Assembly (NCBI GenBank): GCA_019634635.1
Contig: JAHCBB010000021.1
Location: 1 to 64,000, forward strand
Reading direction: 5' to 3'
DNA: 64,000 bases
From: Verrucomicrobiia bacterium
Lineage (GTDB): Bacteria > Verrucomicrobiota > Verrucomicrobiia > Limisphaerales > UBA9464
Part shown: piece after piece, positions 23,603-33,600 of the stretch
How positions within the stretch are numbered: the first letter of the stretch is position 1
Layout: the number at the start of each line of letters is the position of its first letter
Made by a program: the position numbers and the translations under genes
Notes under the pieces: model-generated
What the model was told of the DNA's origin: nothing
Seen by the model: only the letters and a program-made list of their open reading frames with translations
The model's database searches: none

Positions 23603-26600
23603 TCACGGTCCATCCAGGATGGGCCACACACGCAGCGCTTCCCCCGGGGAAAACGCCACGAGTTCGCGGCCGTCCGGGGCAAATCGCACGGGTGAGAGCG
23701 GTGCGACCCCACCCGGAAGCATGGCCGCCTCCCGTGCCCCGGAAATGCTCCAGAGTCGCACCGTACCATCCAGGCCCGATGACGCCAGGGTACGGCCGTC
23801 CGGGGAGAAGTGCGCCGAGTTGACGGATCCGACGTGGCCCGACAGCACCGCGAGCGGTCTGCCGGACCGTGCGTCCCAAAGTCGTACGGTTCCGTCCCGT
23901 GCCGCCGAGGCCACACGCTGACCATCGTGGGAAACGGCCAGTTCCATGATGACACCGGCATGCCCCTCGAGTGGCGGGAACCGTTGGCTCGTCTCCGGCC
24001 AGGCCCTGCGTTCAATGACACCCTGGGGATCGCCCTCGCGACTGAACCACAGCGTCCGGAAGTCGGGCATCATCAGCACCTGTCCGATGCGCGCCTGAGG
24101 CGTTGCCAGCGGAACCGCCTGTTCCATCCGGCCTGAGTCGAGGTTCCAGACGACGATTTGAAAGCGGTCCGAAGCCGCCAACCGCCTCCCGTCCCCGGAG
24201 AATGCCACCGTGGTCGTCACGGTGTCGGGATCGAGGAAGGCATAGGTCAGAACTCGCGCCAGCCCGCAGGCTTCCATGTCCCACAGCTCGATGCGGGGTC
24301 CGCTTCCCGTCGCGGCCAGCCATCGGCCATCCGGCGAAAAGGTGGCGGCGTGAATTTCCTCACAACCCGAGAGCAGTTCGCGGGGGGTGGGATTGCTGGC
24401 GGTGCGGTCGTGAAGGATCATCCGATTCCCCCGGGGTACGACCCGCAGCCGGCCGTTCGGGCTGAACGTCGGCGGAACGATGACGTGCCCGGGCCTGAAG
24501 GCACCCGGCGGGAGCGGATGTTCCCTGAGGGCCCGTTCGCCGGCGGACTCGCCCAGGTTCCAGAAGCGTACGGAGTTGTCGTCCGACGCCGTGACGAGGA
24601 TCCGGCCCTCCGCGAGAAAATGCGCCTGGTTGACCCACGACGTGTGGCCTCGCAACACGGAGAGCTCGGTCCCGTCCTTGAGCGACCACAGCTTCACCGT
24701 GCCGTCGGTTGCAGTAGTTGCGAGTCTTCCGCCGTCCGGCGAGAAGGCGGCCGACGTGATCCAAGCCGACTGGGTCGGGAGACCGCCCTGTTCCCGTCCG
24801 TCGGGAAGCGACCACAGGCGCACCGTGCCTTCCCGCCCCGTGCTGACCAGCGTCTGGCCGTCCCGGGACACGGCCAGCCAGGTCACCGGGCCGCGATGAT
24901 GGCCGAGATTCCGGACCGGACCGCACTCCGGAAGCGGCAGTCCGCACAGCGTGCCGTCGGGGGCTGCGTAGTAGAGGACACGACCGTCGGCGCCGAATGC
25001 CAGTGCTGGGCGGTCGTTCACTCCCGCCTCGATCATCGCCACGGGCGACCAGTCCTGGACGCGCCAGACGTGAATTGAGCCAGCCGGCCGGGTGGCAGCG
25101 GCGAAATGAAGGCCGTCCGGCGAGAAGGCGACGCGTTCGACCCACTGGCTCCCGGCCGTGATTTGGCGGCCCGGGGCGCGGGTGGTGAGATCCCAGAGGT
25201 CAATGGCCGGGGAAGTGGTGCTCACCGCGAGGAGCGGCCGGTCCGGCGAAAACGCGACGGCCCGGCTGCCTCGCGACACCGTGTTGGTCAATTTCGCCAC
25301 GACGGCGGCTGTGGCGGTGTCCAGGAGCCAGATGGCATCATGACCTGTGCCGGCCGCCACGGTCTGGCCATCCGGACTCAGCGCAAGGCACTGGGCATGG
25401 CCATCTCCCACGTGGACGACGGTCGCCCCGGTCTCCCGCGCCAGGCCGCGAAAGTAGTGCCACTCGAATCCCCGCAAGTCCTCCTCTCCCGGGCCCGGGA
25501 TCAGGGAATCGGTCAACTCGGCCACGCGGGCGGCCTGACCGTCGGCCCACGCCCGTTGCGCGAGGTTCATCTGGGAGGTGTAGAGGGCACGCCGGGTTGC
25601 CACGAGGGCGGCATGCCGTTGCTGGGATTGCCAGACCACGCCCGCGGCCCCGGCGAGTGTGACCAGCGCCAGGGCGCCCAGCAGCCCCGCCAGGACCGGT
25701 TTTCGACGCACCCACTTCGCCGCCCGCTCCACCGCGCCCACCGGTCGGGCGACGATGGGGCGTCCCTCGAGCCATCGGACCAGTTCATCCGCCAGTACGT
25801 CCGCCGACCCGTAGCGGTCCCCGGGAGACTTCTCCAGGCACTTGAGGCAGATCACCTCCAAGTCGGCCGGCGTTCCCGGTTTGAGGCTTCGTGGACGCAG
25901 CGGGGTCTGGCCGATGACTTGGTGGAGGGTCTCGAGGGTTGTGGAACCGGTGAAGGGCGGCCGACCGGTCAGCAGGTCGTACATGACGGCACCGAGTCCC
26001 CAGACATCCGTCGCAGTGGATGGGGTCGTTGCGCCGCCGGTGGCCTGTTCTGGAGCCATGTAGCTGGGCGTCCCCAGAACGGCTGAGCCGCGCGTCAGGC
26101 GGCTGTCGTATTGAAGGACGCGTGCCAGACCAAAGTCCGTCAAGAAGGGCACCCCGGCGGCGTCCACGAGGACGTTGGAGGGTTTGATGTCGCGATGGAG
26201 GACGCCGTGCTGGTGCGCGTAATGAACCGCCCGGGCGAGGCGTTCGAGCAACCGGGCGGTCTCCTTCGGTCCGGCGGGTCGGAACGAATCCAGCGTGCCG
26301 CCCTCGATCAACCGCATGCTCAGGAACGGGAGGTGGTCGTGCGCTCCGACCTCATGGACCGGCACGATGTTCGGATGGTCCAGGCGTGCCGCGGCTTCCG
26401 CCTCGACGCGAAACCGCTCAAGGAATTCGGGTGCGGAGAACTCCCCGGCGACGAGCACCTTGAGTGCGACCACCCGGTTGAGGCGCCGGTCCCTGGCCCG
26501 GTACACCACCGCCGTGCCTCCGCGGGCCACCTCCTCCAGCGATTCAAACGGACCGAAGTCACGCGGACGGTCGGGCAGGCCGGAGGCCGGTTGGGGTTCC

Positions 26601-26704
26601 TCGGCCATCTGCTGGAAGACGCACCGGACACAAAGTTCGTCGGAGTCATCCGTCTGCAGCGGGAAGCGGCAGACGGCACATTGCCTGGAGACACGTTGGT
26701 CCAT
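23603..26704 (-). CDS. Membrane Ser/Thr protein kinase with WD40 propeller
   Basis: The protein has about 1,033 residues. A small zinc-finger-like pair opens it (CAVCRFPL...CVRC). The Hanks-type kinase domain (about residues 50-310) has the ATP lysine in RVVALKVL (about K82), catalytic loop HRDIKPSNVL (D about 172), DFGLA and GTPSYMAPEQ, so it should be active. A transmembrane helix (AGLLGALALVTLAGAAGVVW) follows the kinase, and from about residue 430 to the end there is a series of WD40 blades (VAFSPDG, VRLWSLPDG, VKLWSLKDG). This layout, kinase inside and propeller outside, is typical of PVC bacteria. The gene follows the ECF sigma factor by 42 bases. I use the ATG at 26704; six more codons are open. 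Confidence 0.93.
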   Translation of the reverse strand: MDQRVSRQCAVCRFPLQTDDSDELCVRCVFQQMAEEPQPASGLPDRPRDFGPFESLEEVARGGTAVVYRARDRRLNRVVALKVLVAGEFSAPEFLERFRVEAEAAARLDHPNIVPVHEVGAHDHLPFLSMRLIEGGTLDSFRPAGPKETARLLERLARAVHYAHQHGVLHRDIKPSNVLVDAAGVPFLTDFGLARVLQYDSRLTRGSAVLGTPSYMAPEQATGGATTPSTATDVWGLGAVMYDLLTGRPPFTGSTTLETLHQVIGQTPLRPRSLKPGTPADLEVICLKCLEKSPGDRYGSADVLADELVRWLEGRPIVARPVGAVERAAKWVRRKPVLAGLLGALALVTLAGAAGVVWQSQQRHAALVATRRALYTSQMNLAQRAWADGQAARVAELTDSLIPGPGEEDLRGFEWHYFRGLARETGATVVHVGDGHAQCLALSPDGQTVAAGTGHDAIWLLDTATAAVVAKLTNTVSRGSRAVAFSPDRPLLAVSTTSPAIDLWDLTTRAPGRQITAGSQWVERVAFSPDGLHFAAATRPAGSIHVWRVQDWSPVAMIEAGVNDRPALAFGADGRVLYYAAPDGTLCGLPLPECGPVRNLGHHRGPVTWLAVSRDGQTLVSTGREGTVRLWSLPDGREQGGLPTQSAWITSAAFSPDGGRLATTATDGTVKLWSLKDGTELSVLRGHTSWVNQAHFLAEGRILVTASDDNSVRFWNLGESAGERALREHPLPPGAFRPGHVIVPPTFSPNGRLRVVPRGNRMILHDRTASNPTPRELLSGCEEIHAATFSPDGRWLAATGSGPRIELWDMEACGLARVLTYAFLDPDTVTTTVAFSGDGRRLAASDRFQIVVWNLDSGRMEQAVPLATPQARIGQVLMMPDFRTLWFSREGDPQGVIERRAWPETSQRFPPLEGHAGVIMELAVSHDGQRVASAARDGTVRLWDARSGRPLAVLSGHVGSVNSAHFSPDGRTLASSGLDGTVRLWSISGAREAAMLPGGVAPLSPVRFAPDGRELVAFSPGEALRVWPILDGP

Positions 26705-26746
26705 GACCAGTTCGTAAAGCAAACGGCGGGCATCCTTTCGAAGGCC

Positions 26747-27523
26747 TCACCCGGGGTCCGTGGCGTTCTCCGGCGGTGGCTCGGGCTGGCCCAGCGCCTG
26801 GATCAGGTGGCGGATCTCAGCATCCACGTCCGCCGGATCCGCCACCGTGTGTGCGATCTCGGCGCGAAACATCTCGCGGAACCGCAGGCGCATGCGGTGG
26901 ATTGCCGACGTCACGGCACTCAGCGAGAGCCCCAGCCGTTCCGCGGCCTCCGCGTAGCCTTCCCCGGGCGGTTGGCGGAGGAGATACGGGCGCAAGGTGG
27001 CGAACCGAAGGCGACGATCGGCGGTGTCTTGTTCGCCTTCCATGCGGGCAATCACACGCCTCAGGACGGTATGCGCCCAGCGGCGCTCGAAGCATTGCTC
27101 CGGCGTGCTGTTATCCACCGGTTCGAGCCGGTAGCGATCCTCCGGATCTGCGGCATCGAGGGAGAACACCGTCGCACCGCCACCCCGCTTCTGCCGGTGC
27201 GCGTGATCCCAGTCGTTGGCCAGAAAATTCCGGATGCCGGCGAGGAGGAAGGCGCGGAACCGTCCGCGATCCCGGGCCACGTGGCGCAGGCCTTCATGCT
27301 GGAGGAGGTGTTGGAAAAACCCCTGCGTCAGATCCCGCGCCTCCTCCTCGCCGTGGCCACGGCGCCGGACAAAGGCGTACAACGGGTACCAGTAGGCCAC
27401 GCAAAGGGCCTCCAGCGCCGCCGCTGAATCCGGGGAGTCCGGCCGCCCGGCTGCCAGGACCACGCTCCACCGCGTGGTGCAAAACCCGCCCCGCTCTGGA
27501 ACTCCTCCGGTCATTGCGGTCAA
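26747..27523 (-). CDS. ECF-family RNA polymerase sigma factor paired with a kinase
   Basis: This 258-residue sigma factor has region 2 in YWYPLYAFVRRRGHGEEEAR DLTQGFFQHLL and region 4 in PGEGYAEAAERLGLSLSAVT followed by a helix rich in Arg (MRLRFREMF), the parts that bind the -10 and -35 elements. It begins with TTRWSVVLAAG, a common start among ECF factors that are encoded beside Ser/Thr kinases in Planctomycetota and Verrucomicrobiota. In such pairs the kinase is thought to control the sigma factor by phosphorylation rather than an anti-sigma factor. It is divergent from the giant glycine-rich protein gene, a plausible target. Confidence 0.92.
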   Translation of the reverse strand: MTAMTGGVPERGGFCTTRWSVVLAAGRPDSPDSAAALEALCVAYWYPLYAFVRRRGHGEEEARDLTQGFFQHLLQHEGLRHVARDRGRFRAFLLAGIRNFLANDWDHAHRQKRGGGATVFSLDAADPEDRYRLEPVDNSTPEQCFERRWAHTVLRRVIARMEGEQDTADRRLRFATLRPYLLRQPPGEGYAEAAERLGLSLSAVTSAIHRMRLRFREMFRAEIAHTVADPADVDAEIRHLIQALGQPEPPPENATDPG

Positions 27524-27653
27524 AGCGTACCGCGGTCGCCACGGATACGGAAGGTGTCAGGCAACGCCCCGTGATGATACGTTCCGGACCCGAAATTTTC
27601 CCGAAAGGATTCCTGCGGATTGCTTTTGAAGAGGGTGGGCACCTGTACCCTCG
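27524..27653. other. Divergent promoter region, sigma factor versus giant beta-helix gene
   Basis: The 130-bp gap must hold both promoters. I see no confident core promoter boxes. The T-rich stretch GATTGCTTTTGAAGAGG lies 30-45 bases before the ATG at 27654, and GAAGAGGGTGGG may serve as a ribosome binding site, although somewhat distant. Confidence 0.4.
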
Positions 27654-30600
27654 ATGACTACTTCCCTGTCCCCCCGGAGATGCCTTCTCCCCTTGTTCGC
27701 GCTGCTGCTCATCCCCGGCCCCGCGCCCGGAGCCCTGGCTGCATCCACGGTGTCCCTTTCGGCGATTTCGACCCGGGACACGCTGGGTGAGTCCGCTCCG
27801 GGTCAGCCCGGGGTCTTCCCGCCGCTCGTGTATTCCCTTCGCGCAGCGATCCACGAGGCGAACGGTGTGGCGGCCGGTGCGGTCGTCACGGTGCATCTGC
27901 TGGCCGATCGAACCTACCTCATTGAACGCTCCACCGTGCATGAGGACAGCAACACGGAGCAGGCGGCCCACGCGGCCCTCGATCCCTACCACGGCGACTT
28001 CGACATCACCCGAAGCCTCACCATCGAGGGCAACAACGCGACCATTGATGCCCAGCAGATGGGGCGCATTTTCCAGATCGTCGGTCCCATCCAGGTGCGC
28101 CTCAGGAACCTCACCCTCCGGAATGGAGGGGGTGCCGTGCCCCTGGGCGGGGGCGGCGCCTTGTGGGTGGACGGGGGGGCCGCCGTGACCTTGGAGAACG
28201 TGCGGTTTGTGGACAACACGATCACGGCCGCCTACGGCACCGGGCTCGTGGACCTGCGCGGCGGAGCCGTTTACCTCTGGGACGGGTCGCTCGACATTCT
28301 TGGGGGGCGATTCGAGAACAACGGCGTGCAGGGTTCTCCGGGCCGGGCCGTGACCGGCGGCGCCATCTACCAGGCAAAAGGCACGCTGACCATTGACGGC
28401 ACGGAATTCGTCCGTTGCTGGGCCTGGCAGCAGCAAACCGTCGCGGGCGAGGCGGCACGGGGTGGGGCCATCCGGACCGAGGCGGGCACCCTCACGATCC
28501 GGAACGCACTGTTCGAGGCGAACGCCGCGTACTCGGCCCGGGGCTTCGACAGCAGCAGTGCGGCGGCCGGCGACGGTCATTCCTCCGAGGGCGGGGCCCT
28601 GTTCATTGGACCGGAAGTGACCGGTTTGACGATTGCGGACACCCGGTTCGTTCACAACACCGCCAAGAGCGGCCGGGGCGGACAGGGCGCGGGTTCCGGC
28701 GGGGTGTCCGGCAAGACGGCCGGGGCGGCCCGCGGCGGCGCCTTGTTCATCGCACCGGGCGCTTCGTCGCTCACCACCACCATCGAACGGAGCCAGTTCG
28801 TGGAGAACCATGCGTTTGCCGGTGATGGCGGCCAGGGCGCCTACTTTGGCAACGGCGGCAACGGGGGCTGGGCCGAGGGCGGGGCGATCTTCGTCCGGCG
28901 GGGCCTGTTGGATCTGGAGGACACGAGCTTCCGGGGTAACGCCGCCGTCGGGGGTGACGGCGGCCAGGGCGGGGTGGGTCACGGCGGCAATGGGGGGCCG
29001 GCCCGCGGCGGGGCCATCTACTCCAGCCACGAAACTACCCGCGTGAGGATCCGTGGGATCATGGCCATCCACCAGGAAGGGCAGGCTGAAACCTTCCTCA
29101 CCACGGCCCTCCTTGAGGGCAACCATGCCCTCGGCGGATCCGGGCGCCCGGGCAACATCAATGAAGTGGATGGGTCCAGCGGGCGGGGCGGGGTGGGCGA
29201 AGGGGGCGCATTGGCCATCTTCGCCCCGCGACTGGACCTGGTCCGAGTCACCGGCCGCTACAATTCGGCCCAGGGTGGAAAAGGGGCCGACGGGCTGGGC
29301 TTCATCCAGGATCAGAACTGGGGCGGACCAGGCTGCTCCAACGGTGCCGGCCGGGGCGGTTTTGCGGCCGTGTGGTCGGATCTGACCCAGGTCCGGGAAT
29401 CCATCCTGATCCAGAATCGCGCGGCTGGCGGCCGGATCGTGGCCAAGGTCCGCCTGCTGGTGCCCCCCGAAAACCAGGGCGAATACTGGGCAACCACCGA
29501 GGAGGAGGTCGTCCCGTTTGTCGCTGGCGTGGGAAGGGCCCTGTCCGGCAGCGGCGCCGGGGGAAGCGGCGGGGACGGCGGCGAGGCGGTCGGCGGGGCG
29601 ATCGTGGTCCATCAGGGACGGCTGGAAGTCGCCGAGTCCGTCCTGTCCGTCAATGAGGTGTTGGGGGGCAACGGCGGCCCCGGGGGGGCCGGACTCGCTG
29701 GCGAAACCGGCCAGCGCCCCGGGGGGCGGGGCGGAAACGGCGGCGGGGCGCATGGCGGGGCGATCCGCATCGCCCACGCCGCCTCGACCTTCCACATCAC
29801 GGACTCGATCCTGCGTGGCAATCTCGTCGTCGCCGGCCGGGGTGGCACGGGCGGGCGCGCGGGCGACACCACGGGCGGGCGCGGCGATGCGGGCGACGGC
29901 GGCGGGGGAGGCTCGGGCGGTGACGGCGGCACGGCGACCGGCGGCGCGATTTCCAGCCTCGCGGTGACGGCCACGCCCGCGAGCGATGCCCGGCTGGAGC
30001 GGGTGCTCGCGTCGGAAAACAAGGTGGTGGCCGGAGACGGCTGGTTTGGCGGCAGTGGCGGGCTGGGAGCCGGCCGGCAGGGCGGGCCGGGTGGCTGGGG
30101 GGGATTCGGCGGTACGGGCGGCCACGGTGGAACCGGGGGAAGTGCCCGGGGCGGGGCGATCGAGATGGCGAGCCTGTGGCTCATCAACTCCACCCTCGAC
30201 CAAAACGTGGTGAGCGGCGGCTGGGGCGGGGCGGGAGGCCACGGCAGTTCCGGCCGGTGGGTTGGGGGACAGGGCGGGTTTGGCGGTCCCACGGGTGACG
30301 CCGCGGGCGGCGGCATCAACATCGCGGCACCCGCTCCCATGCTGTCAAAGGTGGTCATCCTGCGCTCCACCATCGCCAACAACCGGGTCTTCTCCGGGTT
30401 TGGCGGCCTCGGCGGCGGCGGCGGCATTGGCAACCTGGGAGGTGGCAACGGGGGCAACGGCGGCAACTCACGCCCCGCCCAGGGAGGCGGCGTCAACAAC
30501 GGGTTCGGCGTCACCCTGCTCGAAGTCACGGACTCCACCATCGCCCGTAACCTGATCAACTCCGGTTCCGGCGGTTCGCTGGGCCTGCGCGGGGTGCGTG

Positions 30601-33600
30601 CCTCGGACTTCAGCTACGCCACGGTGCCCACCCGCTATCAGGCCGCCGCCCAGCCGGGTCGGCCCATCCTGCATGGGGCTGCCAGCGTGCTGGAGGATCC
30701 GACCACCGGCCATCCGGTCGGCCATCCGGTCGGGCCGGAGTACAGCGCGCCGGACATTCCCTGGACCACCGGGGATGCCGACTACCACGTCTATGGGAAT
30801 GCCGATCTTCCCGACTGGCTGGAAACGGCGAGCAACGTGATCGGCGGCGCCGGGATCGTGACGGGCGTCGGGGCGGGTTTGGCGGCCGCCGGGGCTTCGG
30901 TGCTCATCGCCAATCTTGCTGTCGCCGTGGAGATCGGGGTGAGTTCAACCGCCATCGTTGGACTTGGGACGGGCGGCGTGACCTTCATCAGCGTCTTTGG
31001 GGGCTTCAGCATGGTGACGGTGGGAGTGGTGGTGGGTACGAAGGTCCTCGCCGCCGGAATCAGCACCGGCGACTGGGAGGCCGCCGTGCGCTTCGCGCTG
31101 GGGGATCCGGGCAATGTCGTCCGAAACAACATCAGCATCCTCCTGACGGGCGCCGGGCCGTTGGACGACGGCCTGGACCCAAACGATCCGACCCTCGTTT
31201 TCGAGTCCTATCATGGGAATCCCGGGGCGAGCTATCCGGCCGAAGGCATGGGCATCAACGGGGGAGGGTCTCTCCAGGGCACCCTGATCAGCAACAACAC
31301 CGCAAGGCAGCGGTCCCGTCCAGCGACCGAAAAGGAGGTCGTGGTGGACGTGTTCTACCGCCATCGGGTGATGGAATACACGGAGACGGAGAGCGATGTG
31401 TCGTTCCAGGTGGATGTCGTCGGAACGTACCAGAGCCACGGTGGAAACTTCCTGGGAAGCGTGAACCTGTTTCCGGCCCTGGGCACGGTGTTTCCGCCTC
31501 ACGGCACCGACCGGTACGGCTCGATCGGAAGCCGGCTGGACGCCCGTGTTGCGGCGGCGGTGGCGGATCATGGCGGTGGTATGCTGACATTGAAGCTGCT
31601 TCCTGGGAGCCCGGCCCGCGGGGCCCTCCAGCACACCGGCGCCAGCGGGATTTCACAAAATGGCTACCCGTGGACGACCGATTCCCACCGGGACATCGGC
31701 GCCTGGGGCGGACCGCCCAACCGCCCGCCGACGGCGGAACCGCTCTACTTCAGGCTCTCTCCGGGCCAGCCGCTGACATTCCTCGGCCGTGACGTGCTGG
31801 GGGCCGCCCGGGACCCGGACGACGACGACCTTCATTTCACCGAGCTCAAAGTGACCCAGGGGGACGGAACCTGGGCGAACTTCAGCGTTGACCCCGGCGG
31901 TCCCGTCCACACGACGTACCATTTCACCCCCAGTTCCAGCATCACCGGACTGAGGGACATCATCCATTACCGTGTGAGCGACGGTGAATTCGAGTCAGGC
32001 CTCGGGGCCGTGACGCTGCAGATCGTTCCCGCGGCGGACGCGGACCGGTGCCCGGAGCGGGATGCGGACCGGTTGATGGTCATTAGCAGCGAGACGACCA
32101 CGGCCCACGCCGCCCGGCGCGTCGAACTGCCCGATCCGGCGCGGGCAGACCACAGCTTTACGGGTCCGTTCACGGTGGAATTCTGGATGGCCATGACACG
32201 GCCCGGCGGTTGGGCGAACGAGCACGAAGCCCTGGTCACCAAGGGTGACAGCGCGTGGCGGGTCGCGCGCGGCGGTGCCACCAGCAAGCTCTCGTTCGAT
32301 GTGACCGGCCTCGAACCGCTGGTCCTGCGGAGCACGCGCGACGTGGTGGGTGGATGGCACCACGTGGCCGCCGTGTACGACGGGCACCAGAAGCGACTCT
32401 ATATTGACGGCGAACTGGATGCCTGGACCGAGGTCACGGGCACCCCGGCGGTGAACCATGAGCCGGTCTGGCTCGGGGCCAACAGTCAACGTCCGGGCCG
32501 GGATTTCCGCGGATTCATGGACGAAGTGCGCGTGTGGAACCACGCGCGATCCGGCGCCGACATTCGCGACAACATGGTCCGCACCCTGACCGGCCACGAA
32601 CCCGGATTGCTGACCTACTATCGCTTTGATGAACCGGCCGGTGATGCGGTGCTCAACCGCGGCCTGGCCGGCATCGCCCAACCCGGCACTGCCATCCGGC
32701 TCAACCCGGACACGGCGCCCGACAGGTACCCCTCGAGCATTTCGCGCGCCGCCAGCCCGGTCCTTTGGGAGTTCGGCACCGCGGTGCTGGGCCGCCACGT
32801 GTTCTTCAACGATTCCCCACTGGATGGGAACGATCCGGGCCCCTCGGCTGCGGATGACGACGCGGTGTCCAGCGATGTCCAACCCCTGCTGCCCGGCAAT
32901 GACGTGGTGTCCGCGAATACGTCGTCGTATTCCCGGGGAATCAATGGCGTGATGGTGGACATCGCCCGGTTGCGGGCCCCCGGAGAGATTTCGGCATCGG
33001 ACTTCACATTTGTAACCAGATTGGACGGCAATCCGAACGACTGGTCGCCGGCGCCTCCCCCGCGCCATGTCCACGTTCGATCGGGTGCGGGGCCTTGTGA
33101 CTCCTCCCGCATCACGCTGATTTGGGACGACCACCATTCAGGCACCGCCCACGCGGCCGTGGCCAACGGTTGGCTCAGGATCCGCGTGCTCGCCAATGAA
33201 AGGACTGGCCTCCTGATGGATGACGTGTTCACGATCGGAAGCCATCTGGAAGGCACCGCCGATCCGGGTGATCCCGGGGATTCCGGAGGCGGAGGTGACG
33301 TCCGGACGGTGTGGCAGTTGGGGGTGGATGACGATCCGGCGGTGCTGCCGTATCGTCCGACGGCCGAATTCAGCCAGGAGAACGGGCGGAACGACGCGTC
33401 ACCGGGCCGGGTGAGCCGGTGGCCGGGGGATCCGCAGTACGTGACAGGTTCCAATCCGGAAGCGGACGACGACTACTATTTCGCGGGACGCTATCCGGCG
33501 GGCTTCAACGGGCTGGCGGCGGAGCTGGTGGTTCCCAACGATGAGCCGTGGTGGGCCTGGGAGCGGGCGCACACGATCGGGGACCGGACCAACCGGGTGC

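Noticed and set aside
30000..30600. Glycine-rich stretch as a DNA-level satellite
   Set aside because: Repeats are loose at DNA level and follow the beta-helix coding pattern, with no fixed period.
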